The notes below the pieces were generated by a model. That model was not told the DNA's origin. It was given only the letters and a program-made list of their open reading frames with translations, and did not search any database. A stretch of 64,000 bases of DNA, from positions 1 through 64,000 of the forward strand of contig NZ_JAERPS020000003.1 of NCBI RefSeq assembly GCF_016918075.2, read 5' to 3'. Position 1 is the first letter of the stretch; the number at the start of each line of letters is the position of its first letter. The stretch is from Rheinheimera maricola (lineage in GTDB: Bacteria; Pseudomonadota; Gammaproteobacteria; Enterobacterales; Alteromonadaceae). A program made the position numbers and the translations under genes. Shown here in pieces: positions 27,919-35,167 of the stretch.

Positions 27919-29430
27919 TTGGAAACAGGCGCAATTATTTCATTAGCTTTGTATTTTATTGTCATGTTGGCCATAGGCTTATATGGCTATAAAACTTCTA
28001 CCAGTGACGTTTCCGGTTATATGCTGGGCGGCCGCAAACTGGGTCCCTGGGTTACCGCGCTATCCGCCGGTGCATCAGACATGAGCGGCTGGATGCTATT
28101 GGGCGTGCCAGGAGCGATGTATATCTCAGGCTTAAGCAGTGCCTGGATAGCGGTAGGCTTGCTTGTCGGTGCTCTGCTTAACTACTTAATTGTTGCGCCC
28201 AGGCTGCGGGTGTACACCGAAGTGGCAAATGATTCCATTACCCTACCCGATTACTTTGAAAATCGCTTCGCTGACAAAACCCGCTTGTTACGGGTGGTAT
28301 CTTCGGTGGTAATCGTTATTTTCTTTACCCTTTATACCTCTTCTGGCGTGGTGGGTGGCGGTAAGTTATTTGAAAGTTCTTTCGGCTTAAGCTACGAGCT
28401 GGGGTTATATGTTACCGCCGGCGTTGTCGTCGCCTATACACTATTTGGTGGTTTTACTGCTGTCAGCATTACTGACTTCGTTCAGGGCTGTATTATGTTT
28501 ATTGCCTTGATATTGGTACCGTTGGTGGCTATTGATCATCTGGGAGGATTTAGCTCTGTTTACTCGCAGGTGAGCGCAGTAAACAGTGATTTTTTTGCCC
28601 CCTTTGTCGATGCCAGTAGCGGCCAGACACTTACAGTGCTAGGAATAATTTCGCTATTGTCCTGGGGTTTTGGCTATTTCGGCCAGCCACATATCATAGT
28701 GCGCTTTATGGCTATTCGCTCGGTAAAAGATATAAAAGCTGCGCGGCGTATCGGCATGAGCTGGATGCTAATTACCATTATTGGCGCCGTTATGACAGGC
28801 CTGGTGGGTATAGCCTATGTTGCCAATACCAAAATGACCTTAACTGATCCGGAAACCATCTTTATTGTCTTTTCACAATTTCTGTTTCATCCATTAATTT
28901 CAGGCTTCTTATTGGCAGCAATTTTGGCCGCTATCATGAGTACCATTTCGTCACAATTGCTGGTGACATCCAGCTCATTGACTGAAGACTTTTACAAAGC
29001 CTTTGTTAAGCGTGATGCCAGCCAGCGTGAACTGGTATTTATTGGTCGGTTATCGGTGCTATTAGTCGCTTTAGTGGCGATTGGGCTGGCATATGACCGC
29101 AACAGTTCCATTCTTTCGCTGGTAAGTAATGCTTGGGCTGGATTTGGCGCAGCATTTGGTCCACTGGTGGTATTGAGCCTGTATTGGCAACGCATGACCT
29201 TTGCCGGCGCGCTCAGCGGTATTATAACGGGTGCTGCCACAGTATTGTTCTGGATATACGCACCGGTTTTAGCCGATGGCGCAGCGCTTAGCAGCCTGGT
29301 ATACGAAATAGTACCAGGCGTAATTGTTAGCACGCTGAGTATTATTATTGTTAGTAATCTATCAACAGCACCAGCAGAACCTGTTAAACAGCTGTTCCGG
29401 CAAATGCTAAATAAACTGCAACAAAGCTGA
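27919..29430 (+). CDS. putP: sodium/proline symporter
   Basis: 503 residues, equal to E. coli PutP. Thirteen or so hydrophobic segments; sodium:solute symporter signatures YMLGGRKLGPWVTALSAGASDMSGWMLLG near the N-terminus, here noted by its parts GGRKLGPW and SAGASDMSGW. Imports proline with sodium. I chose the TTG at 27919 because AAAGGAG is 7 nt upstream and the resulting length fits the family; earlier in-frame starts at 27865 and 27895 have none. Monocistronic between two hairpins. Confidence 0.92.
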   Translation: METGAIISLALYFIVMLAIGLYGYKTSTSDVSGYMLGGRKLGPWVTALSAGASDMSGWMLLGVPGAMYISGLSSAWIAVGLLVGALLNYLIVAPRLRVYTEVANDSITLPDYFENRFADKTRLLRVVSSVVIVIFFTLYTSSGVVGGGKLFESSFGLSYELGLYVTAGVVVAYTLFGGFTAVSITDFVQGCIMFIALILVPLVAIDHLGGFSSVYSQVSAVNSDFFAPFVDASSGQTLTVLGIISLLSWGFGYFGQPHIIVRFMAIRSVKDIKAARRIGMSWMLITIIGAVMTGLVGIAYVANTKMTLTDPETIFIVFSQFLFHPLISGFLLAAILAAIMSTISSQLLVTSSSLTEDFYKAFVKRDASQRELVFIGRLSVLLVALVAIGLAYDRNSSILSLVSNAWAGFGAAFGPLVVLSLYWQRMTFAGALSGIITGAATVLFWIYAPVLADGAALSSLVYEIVPGVIVSTLSIIIVSNLSTAPAEPVKQLFRQMLNKLQQS

Positions 29431-29454
29431 CCACTTTATACTTTTTGCAGTTTA

Positions 29455-29488
29455 GCCGGGGGAAGAGCAGAAACTTGTATCCCCCGGC
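29455..29488 (+). terminator. GC-rich hairpin after putP
   Basis: GCCGGGGGA (29455-29463) pairs perfectly with TCCCCCGGC (29480-29488) across a 16-nt loop, 25 bp after the putP stop. There is no good T-run, so it might also be a leader structure of the EAL-HDOD gene 55 bp downstream. Confidence 0.5.
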
Positions 29489-29542
29489 CGTAGTTATTTG
29501 CTAAATTATTGTTTTGAGATTTCATTTTGAGACCGACCTGAT

Positions 29543-30763
29543 ATGTATTTCTATGCAGCTCGCCAACCTATATTAGACCGTGACAAAAATTTGTATGCTT
29601 ATGAACTGTTGTTCAGGGATGGCCTTGAAAATGCTTTTCCAGATATTGATGGTGACGAAGCAACATCACGGATGGTTGAAGGCAGCCAATTCAGTTTCGG
29701 CCTGGAAGATTTTCTCGGCGACAAACCCGGTTTTATTAACTTCACCCTGGATACACTGATAAAAAAGTATCCCAGCATGCTGCCCAAAGAACAGGTGGTG
29801 GTGGAAATACTAGAAACAGTACAACCTGGCAAACGCTTACTGGCTGAATGTCAGCATTTAAAAGAAAAAGGCTATATATTAGCTCTTGATGACTATATTC
29901 ATCAGCCGGTATGGCGTCATTTTTATCCGGTAATCGATATTATCAAAGTTGATTTTCGGTCCACCTCTACCGATACCATTAACGAGATAAAAACCGCTAT
30001 TGCCGCGTTTCCCCATATCCAATTATTGGCAGAAAAAGTTGAAACCAATGAAGAGTTTCAGTTGGCACTGGATTTAGGCTTTAGTTATTTCCAGGGTTAC
30101 TTTTTCTCTAAACCGGAAATGATGCAAAGTAAGGCCTTGTCACCGGCGCAAATGACGTTGGCTGAGCTGCTGTATGAAACATCAAAGTCTGATCTTGACT
30201 TAGGTAAAATAACCGAAGTTTTTCAAAGAGATGTGCATTTATCCTACAAATTATTGCGTTACAGCAACTCGGCTGTATTTAAACGACGTGCGGAGATCGA
30301 GACGATCAAACAGGCCCTGGTGGTATTAGGCCAAGTTGAACTGAAAAAATTTCTATCATTGTTATTCACCGCACAAATTAGTAGTGACAAACCAGCCGAG
30401 CTAATGCGTATGTCGATGACCCGGGCGCGTTTTGCTGAAGGGATTGCCCAGCTGCACGGCAAAGTTGATATCGCTAAGGCATTCCTAACCGGCATGATGT
30501 CACTGATGGATGCTATCTTGGATGAGCCGATAGAAAGCGTAATGAACAAATTACCACTGGCAAAAGAAATTAAAGATGCGTTGGTAGAGCGTACAGGTGT
30601 ACTGGCTGACTACGTGCAATTGATCGAACATTACGAAAAAGGCCAATGGCAAGAAGCGAGCACCAGCATAGAGCAGCTAAAGCTTCCCAGCGATAAAGTA
30701 CCAGACGCCTATCATACGGCTGTACAATGGGCTAACGAGCAAATGAATGCCCTTGGCGATTAA
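29543..30763 (+). CDS. EAL-HDOD signalling protein (YuxH/CdgJ type)
   Basis: 406 residues: EAL-like domain (about 1-200) followed by HDOD domain (about 205-390). In the EAL domain the signature reads YELLFR and the usual DDFGTG becomes DDYIHQ, while VEILETV, IKVDFR and FQGYFFSKP remain, so phosphodiesterase activity is uncertain. HDOD signature: KLLRYSNSAVF and IKQALVVLGQVELKKFL. Proteins of this build influence motility and biofilm in Vibrio; role here is inference. Single gene with a terminator at its 3' end. Confidence 0.88.
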   Translation: MYFYAARQPILDRDKNLYAYELLFRDGLENAFPDIDGDEATSRMVEGSQFSFGLEDFLGDKPGFINFTLDTLIKKYPSMLPKEQVVVEILETVQPGKRLLAECQHLKEKGYILALDDYIHQPVWRHFYPVIDIIKVDFRSTSTDTINEIKTAIAAFPHIQLLAEKVETNEEFQLALDLGFSYFQGYFFSKPEMMQSKALSPAQMTLAELLYETSKSDLDLGKITEVFQRDVHLSYKLLRYSNSAVFKRRAEIETIKQALVVLGQVELKKFLSLLFTAQISSDKPAELMRMSMTRARFAEGIAQLHGKVDIAKAFLTGMMSLMDAILDEPIESVMNKLPLAKEIKDALVERTGVLADYVQLIEHYEKGQWQEASTSIEQLKLPSDKVPDAYHTAVQWANEQMNALGD

Positions 30764-30772
30764 CGCCAAGGG
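30750..30772. terminator. terminator hairpin overlapping the EAL-HDOD stop
   Basis: CCCTTGGCG (30750-30758) and CGCCAAGGG (30764-30772) form a perfect 9-bp stem with the TAA stop in the loop. It separates this gene from the convergent ComEA-like gene ending at 30782. No strong T-run on either side. Confidence 0.6.
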
Positions 30773-30781
30773 TATGTCTAA

Positions 30782-31096
30782 TTAGTTGAAGCTAAGATAA
30801 GGCCCAATTTTAGCGGCAAGTTTATCGCCGATTCCTTTTACCTGCGTTAACTGAGACTGATCTGATATTGGGCCGTTTTGTGCAATATAGTCCAAAACTG
30901 CCTGGGCTTTTTTCTGGCCCAAACCAGGGATTGCATCAAGTTGCTCTAGCGTGGCACTGTTAATGTTTATTTTTTGCACGCTATGCGCTGCTGCACTTGC
31001 AGTAGTAATTTCATTTTTCGGTTTAGCTTGTGCTAAACATTGGTTAGCCGTTAATGTTAATAACGTGATCCCGGCTGCTATAACGAATTGTTTCAT
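30782..31096 (-). CDS. ComEA-like helix-hairpin-helix protein
   Basis: 104 residues: a signal peptide (about 1-22, ending CLAQA), a short linker, then two helix-hairpin-helix motifs (about 43-104) visible as INSATLEQLDAIPGLGQKKAQ and ITQVKGIGDKLAAKIGPYL-like segments, quoted in part: LDAIPGLGQKKA and VKGIGDKLAAKI. Matches the ComEA family that binds incoming DNA in the periplasm, but single-domain forms like this also occur in non-competent bacteria. AAGGATGAT precedes the ATG. Confidence 0.88.
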   Translation of the reverse strand: MKQFVIAAGITLLTLTANQCLAQAKPKNEITTASAAAHSVQKININSATLEQLDAIPGLGQKKAQAVLDYIAQNGPISDQSQLTQVKGIGDKLAAKIGPYLSFN

Positions 31097-31458
31097 AATA
31101 TCATCCTTTTAAAATTCTCCGCTCCCTGAAGACTCCTCATACTCCAGCCTACTTATCGGCGATTGGCAATTACACCGTTAGTTAAGCTACTCAATCAGCA
31201 TCGGAGATATCATATCGCCAATACTTATCAAGTTAGCCAATTAATTCACATATGCAAATTTAAATTAACTTTTTCACTCAATTTAATTAGCGTTAACATT
31301 CAGCGCTAATTAAGACAACAGCCACTAAGCTACTGAACATACCTATAATAATGTATGCCAAGTATCTGATTTTTCTATTAAGGTTATAGACCAATTTTGT
31401 TTATTGCCGCTGTATTAATAGTTCGGTACAGTACTGCTGATATTTTTTGGAGAGAACC
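31097..31458. other. intergenic region between comEA-like and pepSY genes
   Basis: No gene seen in these 362 bp. They must hold two divergent promoters. A TATAAT lies at 31344-31349 without a clear -35; TTGCCG (31403-31408) and TACAGT (31426-31431) 17 bp apart form a weak alternative for the pepSY operon. A strong inverted repeat is annotated separately. Confidence 0.6.
31283..31313. promoter_or_regulatory. 10-11-10 inverted repeat, candidate operator
   Basis: TTAATTAGCG (31283-31292), an 11-nt spacer, and CGCTAATTAA (31304-31313) are perfect complements. Arm centres are 21 bp apart, two helical turns, which suits a dimeric regulator. It lies about 145 bp before the pepSY start and 187 bp before comEA. 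No T-run follows, so it is not a terminator. Confidence 0.45.
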
Positions 31459-31728
31459 ATGCTACGACACAAGGTACTCGTGTTACTTACTGTAATGTTG
31501 TTAACATCAACATTAAGCAGCGCTGCACTGGCGATGACATCACCGAAAAGACCTGCGGTAACCAAAGAGCAGGCTGCACAGTTAGCCCAACAGCGCTACC
31601 CGGGTAAAATCGTTAAGGTTCAGACAGAACAACAGTTTTACCGTATCAGGTTACTACAATCCGATGGTCGCGTTATTACAGTGTTAGTTGACGGTCGCAC
31701 CGGCCGCGTACAAAGGGAAGGAAATTAA
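31459..31728 (+). CDS. PepSY-domain periplasmic protein
   Basis: 89 residues: signal peptide (about 1-26, ending ALAM region), then one PepSY domain with VTKEQAAQLAQQRYPGKIV and the C-terminal VLVDGRTGRVQ. PepSY domains often inhibit proteases or sense envelope state. The stop overlaps the response-regulator ATG by one base (TAATG), tying it to the two-component system; a sensory or tuning role for the kinase is inference. ATG at 31459 follows GGAGA; the TTG four codons earlier is rejected. Confidence 0.85.
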   Translation: MLRHKVLVLLTVMLLTSTLSSAALAMTSPKRPAVTKEQAAQLAQQRYPGKIVKVQTEQQFYRIRLLQSDGRVITVLVDGRTGRVQREGN

Positions 31729-32405
31729 TGCGCTTACTCGTTGTTGAAGATGAAAACTTGCTGGCACAACAAATTAAAGAACAATTACAACAGCAGCAGT
31801 TCAGTGTTGATGTGGCAACAGATGGCGATGACGGCTGGTTTAAGTTGTCAGAATATCCGTATGATCTCGCGATTATTGATATTGGTCTGCCGAAAATGGA
31901 TGGTTTATCTTTAATCCGTAAAGCGCGGCAAAAAGCACTAAAAACACCAATAATTGTGCTCACCGCGCGAGGTAGCTGGCAAGAAAAAGTCGAAGGGCTT
32001 GATGCCGGCGCCGACGACTATCTGACAAAGCCGTTTCATACTGAAGAGTTGCTGGCGCGTTGCAATGCGCTAATCCGCAGGGCTGCTGGCCAGCCAGAAC
32101 CTACATTATCTGCCGGCCCTATTGCACTGAATAGCCGTACCCAGCAAGTTTGGGTACGTGAAGATGAAATTAGCCTAACCGCATATGAGTACAAAGTGCT
32201 GGAATATTTTATGCTCAACCCAAACAAAGTCATCTCAAAAACAGAGTTGACTGAGCATATCTATGATCAGGATTTTGATTTGGACAGCAACGTGATTGAA
32301 GTGTTTGTATTACGGCTGCGGAAAAAGCTTGACCCTGCCGGTGATATTAAACCGATTGAAACATTGCGAGGCCGTGGTTACCGCTTCACCATGATTGTTG
32401 CCTGA
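31728..32405 (+). CDS. phoP: PhoP-like response regulator (OmpR family)
   Basis: 225 residues. Receiver domain (1-115) with acidic pocket DE at 8-9, phospho-acceptor Asp51 in IIDIGLPKMDG, and KPF switch Lys. The region VLTARGSWQEKVEGLDAGAD matches PhoP closely (SWQxKVE). Winged-helix DNA-binding domain (about 125-222) ends ETLRGRGYRF. Middle gene of a pepSY-RR-kinase operon; the kinase begins 1 bp after its stop. PhoP assignment is by similarity, not regulon. Confidence 0.88.
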   Translation: MRLLVVEDENLLAQQIKEQLQQQQFSVDVATDGDDGWFKLSEYPYDLAIIDIGLPKMDGLSLIRKARQKALKTPIIVLTARGSWQEKVEGLDAGADDYLTKPFHTEELLARCNALIRRAAGQPEPTLSAGPIALNSRTQQVWVREDEISLTAYEYKVLEYFMLNPNKVISKTELTEHIYDQDFDLDSNVIEVFVLRLRKKLDPAGDIKPIETLRGRGYRFTMIVA

Positions 32406-32406
32406 T

Positions 32407-33717
32407 ATGGCACTGTCATTAAAACTGCGGCAACTGCTTATTAGCGTGTTCTTAATGTTGTTGCTGTTGCCGAGTTCATTTTTTGCCATAGAGCGTGCAT
32501 TTTACACGCAGCTATTAACCAGTACCGAGCAGAAGCTTGAAGTACATATGTACGCCATGCTATCCGAACTCCGTGTTACAGAAGACAAAGTTGAACTCTC
32601 ATCCAATACATTGGCACCAGATTTTTACCGTCCAGACTCCGGCCTAAGCGCCTATGTAACGCATGAACAACAGCTGGTTTGGCAATCAGACTCTTCATTA
32701 AACCAAAACTTTGTTCCACCAAACGATATTTTGCCACCTGGCGAGCATTTATTTCGGGCCGTAGAACAACACGGCACCCAGTACTGGGTGCTGTCTATTT
32801 CTTTGCTGTTCGATGCCGAAGACTACACCCGACCACTAAGTGTGCATGTGGTGCAGACCGATCAGCGGCTTATTGCGCCGCAACAGAGTTTCCGAGCTAC
32901 CCTGCTAAGATGGTTTGTTGGTATTAGCTTTATGCTGTTGTTGTTAATGCTATTGGCGTATTACTGGACAACAAAACCACTTTCACGCCTGGATAATGAA
33001 ATTCGTCGGGTAGAAGATGGCAGCCAGGATCAATTGGTAGGCCGTTATCCGGCGGAGCTTAGCATTATAAAAGAAGATCTTAATTTGTTATTACAAAACC
33101 AAAACCGGCAGAAACAACGCTACCGTCATCATCTGAGTGATTTAGCTCATGCATTAAAAACACCGGTTGCGGTATTACAAACGTCAGCATTAAGCCAGCA
33201 ACCCGAGTTAAAAGAGCAGCTAGACCGCATTACCGGCATGATCGAGCATCAGTTGAAGCGAGCCAGCAGCTCAGGCCAGGATATCTGGAAAAAGCAAATT
33301 GCGATTAGACCATTATTAGACAAGCTAACAAGCGCACTGCAGAAAATTTATCGCGATAAAACGATTATAATCAGCGTAAACTGTGCCGAAAACGCCATGT
33401 TTCGTGGTGACGAAACCGACTTAATGGAAATTCTGGGTAACCTGCTCGACAACGCCTGCAAAGCTTGCAAACAACACGTGCAAGTGAATGTCACTGAGCG
33501 GCCGCTTGGCTTATGTATCGAAGATGATGGTCCGGGGGTGCCCACAGCACAGCGTCGGCAACTATTTGAGCGTGGTACCCGACTCGACACCTATAAAGAA
33601 GGCCACGGCGTTGGACTAGCCATTGTTGCAGAGCTGGTAGAGTCCTACTCCGGCGAACTGCATTTAGATGACAGCGAGCTCGGTGGCGCACGATTTGCCG
33701 TGCAATTTGTCCAATAG
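32407..33717 (+). CDS. phoQ: PhoQ-like sensor histidine kinase
   Basis: 436 residues. TM1 (about 10-28), periplasmic sensor (about 30-165), TM2 (about 168-187), HAMP-like linker, H-box LSDLAHALKTPVAVLQ with the phospho-acceptor His, N-box GNLLDNACKAC, G1 EDDGPGVP and G2 GHGVGLAI. The catalytic half resembles E. coli PhoQ in detail (DNACK, RGTRLDT). The periplasmic domain lacks an obvious acidic cluster, so the signal may differ from magnesium. ATG at 32407, 1 bp after the regulator stop. Confidence 0.85.
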   Translation: MALSLKLRQLLISVFLMLLLLPSSFFAIERAFYTQLLTSTEQKLEVHMYAMLSELRVTEDKVELSSNTLAPDFYRPDSGLSAYVTHEQQLVWQSDSSLNQNFVPPNDILPPGEHLFRAVEQHGTQYWVLSISLLFDAEDYTRPLSVHVVQTDQRLIAPQQSFRATLLRWFVGISFMLLLLMLLAYYWTTKPLSRLDNEIRRVEDGSQDQLVGRYPAELSIIKEDLNLLLQNQNRQKQRYRHHLSDLAHALKTPVAVLQTSALSQQPELKEQLDRITGMIEHQLKRASSSGQDIWKKQIAIRPLLDKLTSALQKIYRDKTIIISVNCAENAMFRGDETDLMEILGNLLDNACKACKQHVQVNVTERPLGLCIEDDGPGVPTAQRRQLFERGTRLDTYKEGHGVGLAIVAELVESYSGELHLDDSELGGARFAVQFVQ

Positions 33718-33801
33718 TATTCTCAGATACAGGCTGATCCCCTGGCGCTGCCATAACGTAAACTAACGTCATACTCATTAACTTAAGTTGGAAGCTTGCT
33801 G

Positions 33802-34167
33802 ATGCAATTAAACAACCCTGCAGTGATAAAAATAAAAAACCTGCGTCTTCGTACCTATATTGGCATAAAAGATGACGAAATAAACAACAAGCAAGACGTG
33901 GTGATTAACGCCAAAATTCATTACAGCGCCAATGATGCAGCTAACAGTGATGACATGGATAAAGCACTGAACTACCGCACTATTACTAAAAAAATAATTG
34001 CACTTGTTGAACAACAGCGCTTTTCACTACTGGAAAAGTTAACGGCAGATGTACTGGCTTTGGCCGCAGAGCATCCCTCGGTGCACTATGCCGAAGTCGA
34101 AATTGATAAACCTTACGCATTACGTTTTGCTGACTCGGTATCACTGACGCTGTCGGTGAATAAATAG
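33802..34167 (+). CDS. folX: dihydroneopterin triphosphate 2'-epimerase
   Basis: 121 residues, one FolB-fold domain. [29 protein letters not shown] and [13 protein letters not shown] are nearly the E. coli FolX sequence, separating it from dihydroneopterin aldolase FolB. Epimerises 7,8-dihydroneopterin triphosphate. ATG at 33802 follows GGAAG by 7 nt. Adjacent yfcH downstream reproduces the E. coli folX-yfcH pair. Confidence 0.93.
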   Translation: MQLNNPAVIKIKNLRLRTYIGIKDDEINNKQDVVINAKIHYSANDAANSDDMDKALNYRTITKKIIALVEQQRFSLLEKLTADVLALAAEHPSVHYAEVEIDKPYALRFADSVSLTLSVNK

Positions 34168-34178
34168 CGCTATACTTT

Positions 34179-34200
34179 ACGCTTGTTTAACGACAAGCGT
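34179..34200. repeat. inverted repeat between folX and yfcH
   Basis: ACGCTTGT (34179-34186), a 6-nt loop and ACAAGCGT (34193-34200) pair perfectly. No T-run follows on either strand, so it may be an attenuating hairpin or weak terminator rather than a full one. Confidence 0.45.
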
Positions 34201-34239
34201 GCTATCTGTCGTTCGATGCCAGTCAAAGTGAATTAACCC

Positions 34240-35130
34240 ATGAATATCCTAATAACCGGCGGCACAGGTTTAATCGGCAGCGCATTAATTGATCGTTGGC
34301 ACCTGCAGCATCAACTTATTGTGCTAACACGCAGCGTTGCCAAAGCCACACATCTTGCACAAAAAGTGCAACTGGTGGCATCGTTAAAGCAGGTTGATTT
34401 TAACCAGCTTGATGCAGTTATCAACCTCGCTGGTGAGCCAATAGTAGGCAAACGCTGGAGTGCACCACAAAAACGACAGCTTTGTGATAGCCGCTGGCTA
34501 TTAACACAACAAGTAGTTAGTGCCATAAGTGCTGCGGCTACACCGCCCAAAGTACTTATCAGCGGTTCAGCCATAGGCGTTTATGGCCGCCAGCAGCAAC
34601 AAGTGATTGATGAGCATTTCGACCAGTATTATCCTGAGTTTGCCTCAGAACTTTGTCAGATTTGGGAGCAGGACGCTCTTGCTGCGCAATCCGCACAAAC
34701 ACGCGTATGCTTATTACGCACCGGTATAGTGCTGGCCAAACAGGCCGGCGCGCTGAAAAAAATGTTGCCCGCTTTCAAGGCAGGATTGGGCGGCCCTATT
34801 GGTGATGGTAAGCAATATATGTCATGGATCCATATCGATGATATGGTGCGTATCATCGATATGTTGTTACATCAATCAGACTTGCAGGGTGCCATAAATG
34901 CAACGGCGCCTGAGCCGGTAACTAATGCCGCTTTTGCGCAACAGTTAGCTAAAGTACTGCATCGTCCCGCTATCTTACCTATGCCGGCATGGCTGTTAAA
35001 AATACTGTTAGGGGAAATGGCCGACTTGTTGATCACCGGACAGCGGGTTATGCCAGCGAAACTGCTGGCGGCAGGTTTTCATTTTAACTATGCAGCACTT
35101 CCGCAGGCGCTAACTGCACTGCTTGATTAG
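34240..35130 (+). CDS. yfcH: TIGR01777-family epimerase/oxidoreductase
   Basis: 296 residues, SDR superfamily. The N-terminal NAD(P)-binding GGTGLIGSAL motif at 7-16, AVINLAGEPI, the SGSAIGVYG segment and RTGIVLAKQAGAL match the YfcH/SDR39U1 family; a DUF1731-type C-terminal helix (GEMADLLITGQRVMPAKLL) closes it. Catalytic activity unknown. Follows folX with 72 bp between; convergent with ybbP. Confidence 0.92.
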   Translation: MNILITGGTGLIGSALIDRWHLQHQLIVLTRSVAKATHLAQKVQLVASLKQVDFNQLDAVINLAGEPIVGKRWSAPQKRQLCDSRWLLTQQVVSAISAAATPPKVLISGSAIGVYGRQQQQVIDEHFDQYYPEFASELCQIWEQDALAAQSAQTRVCLLRTGIVLAKQAGALKKMLPAFKAGLGGPIGDGKQYMSWIHIDDMVRIIDMLLHQSDLQGAINATAPEPVTNAAFAQQLAKVLHRPAILPMPAWLLKILLGEMADLLITGQRVMPAKLLAAGFHFNYAALPQALTALLD

Positions 35131-35167
35131 CCGCACAGTGCTGTTAGCGCTATTACAAAAGCATTGC

